From the NCBI GenBank assembly GCA_938743325.2, contig OW568874.1:310001-374000 (forward strand): 64,000 nt of DNA, given 5' to 3'. Both the position numbers and the translations under genes were made by a program. Below are positions 49,455-58,584 of this stretch, piece after piece; the stretch's first letter is position 1, and each line of letters opens with the position of its first letter. The DNA comes from Pycnococcus provasolii (taxonomy: Eukaryota > Chlorophyta > Pseudoscourfieldiophyceae > Pseudoscourfieldiales > Pycnococcaceae). The notes beneath the pieces were generated by a model, which made no database searches, was not told the origin of the DNA, and worked only from the letters and a program-made list of their open reading frames with translations.

Positions 49455-50813
49455 TCACTCTCGTGCAGCGGCATCGACGAGTGCTTTGCATGTTATACTT
49501 TGACCTGAGCGTGCGGCATGCTGGAAGAGGATCTTTGAGTGCAAGTCGGCACCTGCACCACCGTAGCCGCGCTGCTTTGGATGTGGGACGAGGCCCGCGA
49601 AACGCACGGCGCCAGTATCGTCAAAGAAGTTGACGCGCACGAGCGCGCCATCCGTCCACTTGCACTGACTTGTCGCCATCGCCACGTCGTTGCCGACACT
49701 GCAATCATCCGAGGTGGTCCATACGCGCACCTCCACGTTATTGTCGTCGTCGTACTGGACGACACGAGCGATGCGCACAGGTGGATCATCGGAGGTGACA
49801 AGCGCGCGTGTACTCGAATCGTAGCGAAGCACGACTCGCTGCGCGTTCGACGGCGTTCCTGGCGGCGATGTCTCCACGAACCACGCACTCGTCGTCGCGT
49901 CTTTCCACACTAGGCACAGAGGAGTCACTTCATCGGACGCATACCAGGCGAGGCGATGCGCGATGATCAAGCCGTCCGTCTTGTGCACTGCGCTGTATTG
50001 TGCGGCATACGTGGCAGAGCTCGTGAGAGCATCCACGGTTGCTGCTGCAAATGGCACGGCGTGAACGAGTGTGACATCGTCGCGCGCATCCATCCTTTCA
50101 TCATCGTCGTCGTCGTCGTCATCATCGTCATCATCGTCGTCGTCGTCATCGTCGTCGTCGAGGTCTGAAAGACGCGCGGAAAGCCAGAACTGTCTCATTT
50201 CGAACGAGCACGTGCGCATGTCCCGTCCCTGCCATACGAGTACGTCCACGGCTTGCAGCGCACCGCTGACTCTATCCTGTACGCAGTCGAGAACCGTCGC
50301 CGCTCCGCTCGCCTTCCCCAATTCGCGTCGACACCCGCCAGCCGGCAACCTGGTGCGCACGGTGGCAACATGCTTGTTATTCCTTCCCCTGAGCAGAGTT
50401 TGGTTCTTCGCGGCGATGGCGAGCACGCGCGTTCCTGCGGGTCTTGCTGCGCACATCCAACTTGTCGCGAGGTCGTCCGGCGGCGCGAGCAGCCACTCCG
50501 GTCTCTGCATGCGCCACGCGGCGGCGGTGGTCGCTGCGAACGCGTCGATTTCTGCGACGGACGCTTCTGCGATGATGACATCCTCCGATTCTTTCCGTTG
50601 AACTGCACCTGTCGTTTCAGGTGAACATGAAGACCGCGTTTTCTCTAAAATGGATTCCCGCGAGTTTTTCTGCCTGCGTAGAGCGCGAGAGACCCGGTCG
50701 GCGTGTGCGCGAGCCAATGAGCTGGACGAGGAGCGAGAGCGAGAGGAAGATCGAGACGCAGGTAAAGAGGCAGGTGCAGGAAGACTAATCGCCAACAACG
50801 ACAGCTCCTCCAT
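49455..50813 (-). CDS. SNUPN: Snurportin-1 homologue (m3G-cap snRNP import adaptor)
   Basis: A 452-residue protein. A Ser/Arg-rich start is followed by RAHADRVSRALRRQKNSRESI, like the importin-beta-binding helix. The m3G-cap-binding domain then aligns with animal snurportin: PEWLLAPPDDLATSW, VRTRLPAGG, ATVLDCV, AVDVLVWQGRDMRTCSFEMRQFWL and DGLIIAHRLAWY, where vertebrates have ILDC, VLDVMCWRG and DGLLFYHK. It carries spliceosomal snRNPs from cytosol to nucleus. An uninterrupted run of about 22 Asp residues (50098-50165), encoded by GTC/ATC microsatellite repeats on the plus strand, is inserted in the middle of the domain. TTAGGGTTAGGG lies about 155 bases upstream of the start. Confidence 0.85.
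   Translation of the reverse strand: MEELSLLAISLPAPASLPASRSSSRSRSSSSSLARAHADRVSRALRRQKNSRESILEKTRSSCSPETTGAVQRKESEDVIIAEASVAEIDAFAATTAAAWRMQRPEWLLAPPDDLATSWMCAARPAGTRVLAIAAKNQTLLRGRNNKHVATVRTRLPAGGCRRELGKASGAATVLDCVQDRVSGALQAVDVLVWQGRDMRTCSFEMRQFWLSARLSDLDDDDDDDDDDDDDDDDDDDDERMDARDDVTLVHAVPFAAATVDALTSSATYAAQYSAVHKTDGLIIAHRLAWYASDEVTPLCLVWKDATTSAWFVETSPPGTPSNAQRVVLRYDSSTRALVTSDDPPVRIARVVQYDDDNNVEVRVWTTSDDCSVGNDVAMATSQCKWTDGALVRVNFFDDTGAVRFAGLVPHPKQRGYGGAGADLHSKILFQHAARSGQSITCKALVDAAARE
50098..50165 (-). repeat. Trinucleotide repeat encoding poly-Asp in snurportin
   Basis: About 22 GAC/GAT codons in a row (read on the minus strand). The mix of GTC and ATC units shows an expanded and partly decayed microsatellite inside a coding exon. 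Confidence 0.85.
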
Positions 50814-51288
50814 GGAATCCTAAGGCACTTACAAAGAATATTCACGTACAAGGAAGATTCAAGACGACGACGCCATGCCCGCCTTGCCCGCCATAAGGGG
50901 TGAAAATAAAATAAAATGAGACGCCAGTTTTCAACGCTCTGCGCCAGAGGGTCCCGGGAGATGTGTGTTAGGGTTAGGGTTACCCCAGGGGGTCCATCCC
51001 AACTCCTGTTTTGCATTCTCCCTCTTGTTCTGTTTGTGATTACAGGTGTCACACTCACTTGTCACTTGTCACTTGTCACTTGTGTTATTTGTGTGATTTG
51101 CTTATTTTATTTGTGTTGTATCTATCTCGCGATTCTCGTCAAGTGCTCGTGTCTGTGTCTGTGTCTGTTGACGGACGTTCCTTTAATCCTTTTGATGATG
51201 AACTGAAGAACTCATTCACAACAACTTTGTTTGGTGACTTGGTTACACTCTTTGCACTTACTTGATTTTACTCCCTCCCTCCCTCCCT
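50814..51288. other. Intergenic region between snurportin and the LRR gene
   Basis: About 475 bases. It contains TTAGGGTTAGGGTTACCC at 50968-50985, TCACTTG tandem repeats near 51055-51082, TGTGTC repeats near 51149-51168, and a CCCT run near 51272-51291. No gene seen. Confidence 0.55.
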
Positions 51289-52923
51289 TCACAAACACCC
51301 GCCGTGTCCCGTCGTCGTCGTCGCGCACGCTCGGAACTGATGTGGTGCATCGAGGTAAATGGCGTTCTCCTCGAAGTCGAAATCGTTCTCGCGGGCGTAC
51401 AGGTAATAGGCGTCGGTGCAGTTGAGAGGGTCGGTGCACGTCATGCTTGCGTTGGACGCAAGCGCGTCGTCCACGCTTGTTATCGACTGATTCGTCTGGA
51501 GTACTGGAAACTCCACGAGCGCGAGATGCGGGTTGCCAAACACGAGCAAGTCCTCGCCGATCTCCACCAGGCTTGGAGCACGCACCTCTTCGATCGTCTG
51601 CAGCAAGTACGTCTCGAAATCTTCGTCCACCGATTCAAGCGACGAGATATCGAGATTCTTCAGGCGCCAGTTGTCAAAGATCTCGAGGTCCTCTCCGATG
51701 CTCACAAGCTTGGGCACGAGCACAGAGTGCACTGAATGCGACGCGTGCACTTCGAAATCCTCGTCGACAGTCTCTAAGCTCGGCATGGCGATCACTTCGA
51801 TCGACGCGAGATAAAACAGCTCGACGTCTTCCGCCGCGTGCATGAGCATAGGGACGTCGATCTCGCGCAATGCAGTGCTTGCAGCAAAGGCGATATCTTC
51901 GTCGAACACTTCCTTCAGTGATGGCAAATGCACCGTCTCAGTTTCGTCGTTTCCGCCAAAGAAGAATACGCCGACGCGCGATTGGTCGGGGAATTTGGTC
52001 GGGGATTGGTTTAGGGGTTTGTCGGCGCCGAAAACCGTCACACGTGACGCGTAAAACGTTACTTGACGCGTGACGCGTCACGTGACGCGTCATGACGCCC
52101 CCCCCTCCGGCGTGACGGCGTAAATGCCCACCTATAGTGAAAGCAGCTCGTAGAACTCGCAGTCTTCTCCGACGACCTTGAGCTGTGGTAGTTGCAGCGT
52201 GCGCAACCTCGGTAAACGCGCAATCGTGAGGTCCTCACCTACCGTCTCAAGCTTCAGTGCATTGATCTCGGACAAGCTGCGGCAGTCACGAACGATGAAG
52301 TCCCATCTCACCTCGACCAGCGATGGAAGTGTCACATTCGTGACTGTGGGAAGCGCGCTCAAGAGCAGGTGTAGGCCCACAGTCTCGAGTGATGGCATCT
52401 CCATCGACGCGAGCGATGCGCACGTGTCGATAGAAAGCGTCCGCCAGACCGTCTTCATCGCCGGAAATTGCACCTCCTTGAGCGCGGGAAGGAGACGAAG
52501 CAGCATATTCTCATTCACCACTCGTAGGGAGGGGAACGTGACGTTGACGAGACTGTCCAGCGACGCAAGCACGAAGTTGCCGCCAACTTTGACGAGCAGA
52601 GGTGCAGCGACGCTGCTGAGCATCGCCGTGGCATTGAAGATGTTCATCACGCGAAAGGATCCATCCACCTGCTCGAGCATAGGAAACTCGACTTGCATCG
52701 GCATGACGGCGTAAGAGTCGCTGAGCACTATCTCACCATCTACGATGACATGCACCGTCCCGTTCGTTGACGATGATGCAGACACCGTGACGTTGCCTAC
52801 ACGCTTCGGCGTGGAGACACGCACGAGCATGGCACCATCAGCAGCAGACACCGCCGTCGTCACGACGTCGTGGAACGAAGCAGTGGCCGCGAAGAGCAGC
52901 AAGGCTATTAGCATGGCCGCCAT
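51289..52923 (-). CDS. Leucine-rich-repeat surface protein, split by a non-coding segment
   Basis: Two coding parts on the minus strand. The first, 52132-52923 (264 codons counting the stop), starts MAAMLIALLLFAATA, a signal peptide, and continues with irregular LRRs of the form PxLxxVGEDLxIxxLPxL. The second, up to about 51950 and ending at 51289, continues the same repeats (LPSLKEVFDED, MPSLETVDEDF, VPKLVSIGEDL). The repeat phase fits if GEDCEFYELLSL is followed directly by ETVHLPSLKEV, so one gene with an intron of about 180-200 bases is likely. However, an in-frame TAG immediately precedes the best donor (GTGGGC at 52131), so the exact junction is unresolved. The C-terminus has a Cys-containing patch. 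LRR ectodomains bind ligands or partners at the surface. Confidence 0.65.
52030..52100. repeat. Palindromic TGACGCGTCA-type array inside the LRR gene
   Basis: About 70 bases rich in overlapping ACGTGACGCGT and TGACGCGTCACGTGACGCGTCA units that are self-complementary. They include several TGACG and CACGTG (G-box-like) cores. The array lies in the presumed intron or break of the LRR gene, next to TTTAGGGGTTT at 52010-52020. Confidence 0.75.
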
Positions 52924-53058
52924 GCCCCTACTAGGATAGTGTAGTGTGCGCCGCCGGAGAATTTTGAATTTTGATTTCGGAGTTCGCCATTCAGGGTTTT
53001 GGGGGGAGGAGGGAGGGTCCCATCCAAAATTCAAATCAATCAAGTGTATTTCATCATC

Positions 53059-54015
53059 ATGTCAGATTTGGCGTCGTCATTGGCATACGAAGCGCTGCGT
53101 CTCGTGTGGTTCCCATGGCAGCGCGAACGGCGACTCGAACGGGAGCAGGAACGCATACGCATAGCTAGATCATGCAATCGGACGCTCGCAGCAGGACACG
53201 GCTATCACTCGTTGGCAATCAGACCCGACGGAAGTATCGCGTGTTGGGGCGACAACGAGATCGGCCAGGCGCCTCCCAACGGCGTCGACGGCGACTTCAT
53301 CCAGGTTGCCGCAGGCACTCATCATTCGATCGCGCTTCGAAGCGATGGAAGTATCGCGTGCTGGGGTTTGAACGCTGATGGCCGGGCGCCTCCTGATGGT
53401 GTGGAAGGAGACTTTGTCGCGATCGCCGCGGGTAATTGGTTCTCGCTCGCGCTACGACGCGATGGCAGTACCGCGTGCTGGGGAAACAACGGCTCCGGCC
53501 AGGCGCCTCCCGCCGGCGTCGACGGCGACTTTGTTATGATCGCCGCGGGTGCCCATCACTCGATGGCGTTGCGACGCGACGGCTCTATCGCGTTCTGGGG
53601 AGACAACAGCGACGGCCAGGCGCCTCCCGCCGGCGTCGACGGCGACTTTGTCGGAATCGACGCGGGTGATTTGCACTCAATCGCGCTTCGACGCGATGGC
53701 AGTATCGCGTGCTGGGGAGACAACAGCGACGGCCAGGCGCCTCCCGCCGGCGTCGACGGCGACTTCGTCGCCATCGCCGCGGGCGAATTTCACTCGCTTG
53801 CGCTGCGACGTGACGGCACCATCTGGTGCTCGGGACGCAACATCCACGGCCAGGCTCCTCCCGACGGCGTGGAAGGAGACTTCGTCGCGATCGCCGCGGG
53901 TCATTCTTACTCCCTCGCACTACGACGCGACGGCAGCGTCGCATGCTGGGGCAACAACCGATACAACCAGGCGCCTCCCGAGGGCGTCGATGGACCGTTC
54001 AAGCATGATGTTTGA
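53059..54015 (+). CDS. RCC1-like repeat protein
   Basis: A 318-residue protein from the ATG at 53059. After a helical basic start (WFPWQRERRLEREQERIR) come seven RCC1-type repeats of exactly 39 residues, each with IAAGxxHSLALRRDGSIACWGxNxxGQAPPxGVDGDF. This forms a beta-propeller. The central repeats are nearly identical in DNA (117-base units at 53602 and 53719), pointing to recent tandem duplication or conversion. Such proteins can act as exchange factors or scaffolds; the regular APPxGV linker is typical of large algal RCC1-like families, not of true RCC1. The start is 135 bases from that of the LRR gene, suggesting a shared bidirectional promoter. Confidence 0.82.
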   Translation: MSDLASSLAYEALRLVWFPWQRERRLEREQERIRIARSCNRTLAAGHGYHSLAIRPDGSIACWGDNEIGQAPPNGVDGDFIQVAAGTHHSIALRSDGSIACWGLNADGRAPPDGVEGDFVAIAAGNWFSLALRRDGSTACWGNNGSGQAPPAGVDGDFVMIAAGAHHSMALRRDGSIAFWGDNSDGQAPPAGVDGDFVGIDAGDLHSIALRRDGSIACWGDNSDGQAPPAGVDGDFVAIAAGEFHSLALRRDGTIWCSGRNIHGQAPPDGVEGDFVAIAAGHSYSLALRRDGSVACWGNNRYNQAPPEGVDGPFKHDV

Positions 54016-54066
54016 GAAAACTTTGAAAGGTAAAAACAAAGTGTGACAAACTTGTTGTTGGGACTA

Positions 54067-55830
54067 CTACTCTTTCCAACCTTCGCTTAGCATTTCATCG
54101 AAGGTCATAGGCTTGCCGTCGTCGTCAATTAGATTCAAACCACGAAGGCGCCGCTCCTGGTAGTATTCCACATCGCCGAGGGTCTCCGCGTACGTGTCAA
54201 AGTATACGACGCACGCGCGAAGGCTGAGCGCCTCGCTGCGGCGAGCGAAGGAGGCGGTCAGGCGACGCAGGTCGGAAATGGGAAGCTCGGCGCCAAGCTC
54301 GAGCGCCTGCGTGCCAATCGTCGCAATCTCCTCGTCTGCCGATGTGATGGCGTCGTCGCCGCCGAGCGCATCGAATGCCGCGCGCGCGCCTCCCGACATT
54401 GACGTGCACGCATTGCGCTCGTTCATTTCGCTCACGGGCAGGTTGATGTGACCCCACACCTCATTGCGGAAGAGAGCCTCGAGCAAAAAGCAGTCCGTGG
54501 CATTCATCTGCACGAGCCTGATCACTGGCCACATTGCATCTGGGACAGGATTTAGGATGAATCCAGGAACTCTGGGAGCGGAGTCCGACGGATCAGATGC
54601 GGTGGAGGAGGTGACAGCCGCGGCAATCCATCCTGCTGATGCGATGTACCTGCGCGTCGCCGCGGCTGCAAGCGACCGTCCATCGTCCGCGCGACCTGCG
54701 GCGTCCACGCCAGCTCCCGTTCCGATGTTCGTGCCGCCTGGTGTGAGAACGAATACCGGCGCGATACGCTCGGCATTCGGGTACCCGTTCGTCTCGAGAA
54801 TGTCGAGTTTGTCGTCGCGATTCACGTCGTTTGGTGGAATGCCGAGCGCGAGCTCGTAGCCGTCCGATGCGGCGGTCATCGGAAAGTGTCCAAAGTCCAG
54901 CGCGCAGCGTGAGGTTGTGAGCGGTGTTTCAGTGCCGAGGTCGACGGTGATGACTTCACCTGGTGCAATGTCACGGCTAGCTGTGCACACCACCGAGGCT
55001 TCCGACGCCCCCATGCCAAGCACGCCGTCTGACTTTGCCTCGCGCTTCACCACCGCGTTCGCGAGGGGCTGAGGTACGTGCCTCACAGTATCTAGTAGTG
55101 GCACGATTGCAGGTGGTTCGCTTGGGTCTGCGCACGGCGGTCTTGCAAGCATCCGCACAATTCCGAAGAGCTTCCACAGTTCGTCGACAGGTCCGAGTTG
55201 TTCGTTCTGCGCGGCGACAGAGTCGACGTGCGCGCGGTATCCCTGCAGCGTTGAGAGCAGCTGTGTATTTTGCAGGAGGGCGTTTGCTTCCTCTTCAGGC
55301 CACGCGAGTACGCCTTGCAACAGTTTCGCGCGTGCCGTCAGCCACGGGTGTTCCGCATCGACGGCTTGCTTTTGGAAGGCTTGCGCGGTGGCGACCCACA
55401 TCGGCTTGGCTGCCCCACTGTCGTCTCCGACGATCCACTCGGTTGACGGCATGCGAAAAATGACCTCACCCTCCTTTATTCCGTTTTCAGAGGCGACAAG
55501 CAGAGCGCCTTGTGCGTCGACGTCAACGGCGAGCGCGTCGGACGTGGTTTGCGTTTGGAGGTACGCCGTCATGGCGTTGAGCAGCGCGTCGTGTGGCTGC
55601 ACTGTCGCAACGCTGGCAGCATACGAGCTGGCTTGAGGTGCTGCATACGAGCGCGACAGCATATGTTGCCTCGCAAAAGGCACATGTTGTCGCCCTTTTG
55701 ACCCTACTCCTACCCCCTGGAAGCCCTGGAACCTCTGTCGTGCGTTCGAACCCGGGATCCCACTCCCACTCACAAAGGCACGCTGGGAGAGCGACATGGT
55801 GGACATGGTTGCCATTGCTGTCATCTGCAT
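54067..55830 (-). CDS. SET/Rubisco-LSMT-like protein lacking key catalytic residues
   Basis: A 587-residue protein. The first 60 residues are rich in S, R, Q and A without acids, like a plastid transit peptide. The fold resembles Rubisco-LSMT: the start GALLVASENGIKEGEVIFRMPST matches the SET opening, and the last 90 residues (RRLTASFARRSEALSLRACVVYFDTYAETLGDVEYYQERRLRG) match the substrate-binding domain; this is quoted in pieces only to identify it. Where active enzymes have NHS the protein has LLDTVRH, and where they have YG it has VDLGTETP, so the cofactor and catalytic Tyr motifs are lost. It may be a binding pseudoenzyme. A TTAGGGTTAGGG array lies 107 bases upstream of its start, shared with PDCD2. 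Confidence 0.75.
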   Translation of the reverse strand: MQMTAMATMSTMSLSQRAFVSGSGIPGSNARQRFQGFQGVGVGSKGRQHVPFARQHMLSRSYAAPQASSYAASVATVQPHDALLNAMTAYLQTQTTSDALAVDVDAQGALLVASENGIKEGEVIFRMPSTEWIVGDDSGAAKPMWVATAQAFQKQAVDAEHPWLTARAKLLQGVLAWPEEEANALLQNTQLLSTLQGYRAHVDSVAAQNEQLGPVDELWKLFGIVRMLARPPCADPSEPPAIVPLLDTVRHVPQPLANAVVKREAKSDGVLGMGASEASVVCTASRDIAPGEVITVDLGTETPLTTSRCALDFGHFPMTAASDGYELALGIPPNDVNRDDKLDILETNGYPNAERIAPVFVLTPGGTNIGTGAGVDAAGRADDGRSLAAAATRRYIASAGWIAAAVTSSTASDPSDSAPRVPGFILNPVPDAMWPVIRLVQMNATDCFLLEALFRNEVWGHINLPVSEMNERNACTSMSGGARAAFDALGGDDAITSADEEIATIGTQALELGAELPISDLRRLTASFARRSEALSLRACVVYFDTYAETLGDVEYYQERRLRGLNLIDDDGKPMTFDEMLSEGWKE

Positions 55831-56106
55831 CGAGATACGAGAATGACAATAAAATGAGAGAGCCGATCAAGATAACAAAAAATCAAAACTACAAGATACC
55901 AGCCACGCAATAGTGGTATGCTGAACGGTATCCTGATTAGGGTTAGGGTTAGGGTTACCAAACTAGTAGGGGGAGCCGGTCTGGTGGGACCTCCCACTGG
56001 GCACTGGTGACTTTGAAAAGAACGAAAAAGAAAAAAGTGGCGGCGCCTTTATTCATCATCCCCATAATCTCCTTCAGCCTTCCGAAGAATCGTCTTTTCC
56101 AGATCT
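55831..56106. promoter_or_regulatory. Bidirectional promoter region with TTAGGG array
   Basis: A divergent 276-base region between the SET-like gene and PDCD2. It holds three and a half TTAGGG units at 55937-55957, about 107 and 150 bases from the two start codons. An A-rich stretch (56016-56038) follows. The position suggests a promoter element; function is inferred. Confidence 0.5.
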
Positions 56107-57603
56107 ATGCTCGACGACAGCATCGATGATGTCGATGGCGCAACTGCTCCTGCGAATGCCACACCCATGAATGTCGTCGTGGCTGTTGAGGTGGATGTGG
56201 ATGTGGATGTGGATGTGGTTGGGAACGAAAAACACCCAGAGAGCGTTATACAGTCCATCCTTGATGTCACATCTGGCGTTGACGATGAAGAAGCTGAAGA
56301 GGAAGAGGAAGAGGAAGAGCTCTTGATTGAGGACTCCCTCGTGCGTGTGGGTGTCGCCGTTCACGCCGAACATTCACGCGCAATGTGTGCGGACAGATTC
56401 CCGTCCAAAGTTGGAGGGCTGCCCGCATGGCTGCACCCGACGTCTGTGCCCGACGCCAGTGCGCTCGCGTGCGGGGCATCCAATAAGCCCATGGACTTCG
56501 TCGCACAGCTGTACGCACCGCTGTCGCCAGAAGACGGAGTTGGAATCGACACCACGACAGGAGAACTCAGACCTGACGTGTTCCACCGTGCCATATTCGT
56601 ATTCGCAAGCCCTCACGGCGAGTCGTGGAATGTGCCCGGCGCAATACGCGCGTTCCGATGTCAGCTTCCACGTGCGAACGAATTTTACAGCTTCGAGCCG
56701 CCGCTGGAAGACGACGACGACGACGACGACGACGGCCGCGAGAATGACGATAGCACATACATGCCAGCTATGGTCGAGCCGCTGCACCCACTGTTCCGGT
56801 GGCAGGCTGCCGCGCGTGCGATGTGCGGCGTCGACGTCGCGACCGGGGCAGTACCGCCACCGTCGGCTGTGAGTGCAGCATGTTGTGCACTTGACGCGCC
56901 AGCGCAGCCGAGCGTCGTGCCTGCCGAGGCGGCTGCCGCCGCCGCAGGCGCCGACGACGCGCGTGTAGCGCGCGTATTCAACGTGTTTCCCGAACGAGAG
57001 CTTGACGTCGCCTTCGAGGCGGACCTGGCGTTCGACGAGAATGCTGATGCAGCAAGCGAGTGGAGAAGACGTGAGAAGGAAGCGAAGAGAGCGCTCAAAG
57101 AGTGGGAGGAAATTCAGCGGCGCAAGCGCGCTGCCGCCGAAGAGAAGGAGAAGGCATCAGCGTCAGGGTCGACGGAGAAGAATTCCGGCGGCGACGAGGG
57201 TGAAAATGAGGAGGATGAGGACGACGAGGACGAGCGTCTGCAGGAGACGGACGTGCACGATCCTGCCAAGCTGTGCTTCGCGCGGTTCAGCCAGCGCGTG
57301 GCTTACGAGCCAGCGCAGGTGGTTCGGTACTCGCTGAACGACGCGGATGTGCTGTGGCCTCGTCCCGAACCTTGTCCTTCTTCGATTCCTCCATGCCCGC
57401 TGTGCGGTGCGCCGCGTCGGTTTGAGCTTCAGCTCATGCCTCAGCTCGTGAGCGTGCTCGGCTTCGACGCGGCGGACAGCACATGTCCTGACATTGGCAC
57501 GGCAGCTATTTACACGTGTGCGCGCTCATGCACACCTTCGAACACGAGCACGGGCTCAGGTGCGTACGCGGAGGAGTTTGTCTTTGTCCAACCGCCGCCT
57601 TAA
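56107..57603 (+). CDS. PDCD2: PDCD2/Zfrp8 family protein
   Basis: A 498-residue protein. The N-terminal PDCD2 block shows KVGGLPAWLHPTSVPDASALAC, MDFVAQLYAPL, FHRAIFVFAS, and IRAFRCQLPRANEFYSFEPP, which closely follows animal PDCD2 (RVFRNQLPRKNDFYSYEPP). The Cys pair after LAC is incomplete (CGAS). The C-terminal PDCD2_C domain is present: YEPAQVVRYSLNDADVLWP, CPLCGAPRRFELQLMPQLV, and CARSC. Between them are an acidic linker and a Lys/Glu coiled coil. Family members chaperone ribosomal protein uS5 and support small-subunit assembly. The first 85 residues contain Val-Asp and Glu repeats (56193-56215 and 56294-56322). Confidence 0.88.
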   Translation: MLDDSIDDVDGATAPANATPMNVVVAVEVDVDVDVDVVGNEKHPESVIQSILDVTSGVDDEEAEEEEEEEELLIEDSLVRVGVAVHAEHSRAMCADRFPSKVGGLPAWLHPTSVPDASALACGASNKPMDFVAQLYAPLSPEDGVGIDTTTGELRPDVFHRAIFVFASPHGESWNVPGAIRAFRCQLPRANEFYSFEPPLEDDDDDDDDGRENDDSTYMPAMVEPLHPLFRWQAAARAMCGVDVATGAVPPPSAVSAACCALDAPAQPSVVPAEAAAAAAGADDARVARVFNVFPERELDVAFEADLAFDENADAASEWRRREKEAKRALKEWEEIQRRKRAAAEEKEKASASGSTEKNSGGDEGENEEDEDDEDERLQETDVHDPAKLCFARFSQRVAYEPAQVVRYSLNDADVLWPRPEPCPSSIPPCPLCGAPRRFELQLMPQLVSVLGFDAADSTCPDIGTAAIYTCARSCTPSNTSTGSGAYAEEFVFVQPPP

Positions 57604-57665
57604 CTATTCAAGATAAAGATTATAGAATGTGTTACAATATACAAAAAAACTACTCTAAAACTTCG

Positions 57666-58274
57666 TTAGACCTTGTCTTTTTTGTTGTCCTCGTCGCGCT
57701 GAATCGCGTCGCGCTTCTCCATGAACTGTCGCACAGCCTGTTCGCAGTAGTCGCGTCCGGCGACGAGCAGTCTCGTGACGATTTCGGGGTCGGTTTCGTG
57801 TCGAGCCGCTTCGAACTCCTCGCGCGCTGATTTTCTCAGCACGTCCCGCCAAACCTCGCCTGTGTCCTCCTTGGTGTGCACGAAAAGTCTCGAGCATCGC
57901 CACACAAACCTGTAGAGGTGAATTGCCTCGCGCCTGGTTGTTAATAGAGCCGCCGGTCTATTCGCGTCTTGTTCCTCTTTCGTCGGTTTTCTGAGCGACT
58001 TTTCGATGGTTTCTTCGACGATGTCGTCAGAGGCGTCAAAAGTGATGGAGTCTTCCGACGAGGAGGACGATGACGAGAAGCGAGACGTCTTGAGATATCC
58101 TCCTGGGACTAGGAAGGCTCTTGAGACAAAGAAAGGCAAACGCGTGTGCGTGTGCATGTGCAGACATTGCCACGAACACGACGACATTGGCATCATCGAC
58201 GTCGTCATCCTCGTCATCGACGTCATCCTCGACGCACCACCAAAACACGTCGCTAATAACGTCGTCGGAGCCAT
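57666..58274 (-). CDS. LYR-motif (Complex1_LYR) mitochondrial protein
   Basis: A 202-residue protein with an N-terminal Thr/Met/Ser/Arg-rich leader of about 60 residues that suits mitochondrial targeting. The LYR core is REAIHLYRFVWRCSRLF, then VWRDVLRKSAREEFEAARHETDPEIV and RDYCEQAVRQF, which fits the three-helix LYRM fold, with the usual second F/REEF-like helix. LYRM proteins bind acyl carrier protein and assist Fe-S cluster transfer or respiratory complex assembly. The C-terminal tail is Lys/Asp-rich. The first 15 codons lie in a GATGACG repeat, so an internal start is possible. TTAGGGG/AAACCCC motifs lie within 50-140 bases upstream. Confidence 0.75.
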   Translation of the reverse strand: MAPTTLLATCFGGASRMTSMTRMTTSMMPMSSCSWQCLHMHTHTRLPFFVSRAFLVPGGYLKTSRFSSSSSSSEDSITFDASDDIVEETIEKSLRKPTKEEQDANRPAALLTTRREAIHLYRFVWRCSRLFVHTKEDTGEVWRDVLRKSAREEFEAARHETDPEIVTRLLVAGRDYCEQAVRQFMEKRDAIQRDEDNKKDKV

Positions 58275-58584
58275 TTATCGCGAGCACAACTCGGCGGAAT
58301 GATGGAAAAGGAAACCCCTAAAAACCCTGAAGGTAAAATCCCCAACCAACCCCTAATAAACCAACCCCTACTCCAAACCCCTACTCCAAACCCCTACTCC
58401 AAACCCCTACTCCAAACGTCCAAATACCCGTAGTCTGTTCAAATCGTGTGCCAAACAAGTTCGGGGCCATTAGGTTTTTCCCTCCCCCTCCCTCGGCGTT
58501 TTTCCCTCCCCGGATCAGAGGCTCGTGGAGCGTTGGCGCTTTCTCTCCAAGCTCTCCGCTTTCGGAATCATTTCTCACAGTGCC
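58275..58584. promoter_or_regulatory. Divergent promoter with AAACCCCTACTCC repeats
   Basis: About 310 bases between the LYR gene and RPT3. CCCCTAAAAACCC starts at 58316, and AACCCCTAATAAACC follows near 58347. Then about four copies of a 13-base unit, AAACCCCTACTCC, fill 58363-58415. These resemble degenerate telomere-type motifs and probably serve one or both promoters. Confidence 0.55.

Noticed and set aside
55738-55762. A GTTCGAACCCGGGATCC stretch resembling a tRNA T-arm
   Set aside because: It lies inside the leader of the SET-like gene, and no acceptor stem, D-arm or anticodon arm can be drawn around it.
56074-56373. Minus-strand frames opposite the PDCD2 start
   Set aside because: They arise from GTGGATGTGGAT and GAGGAAGAG repeats in the PDCD2 coding sequence.
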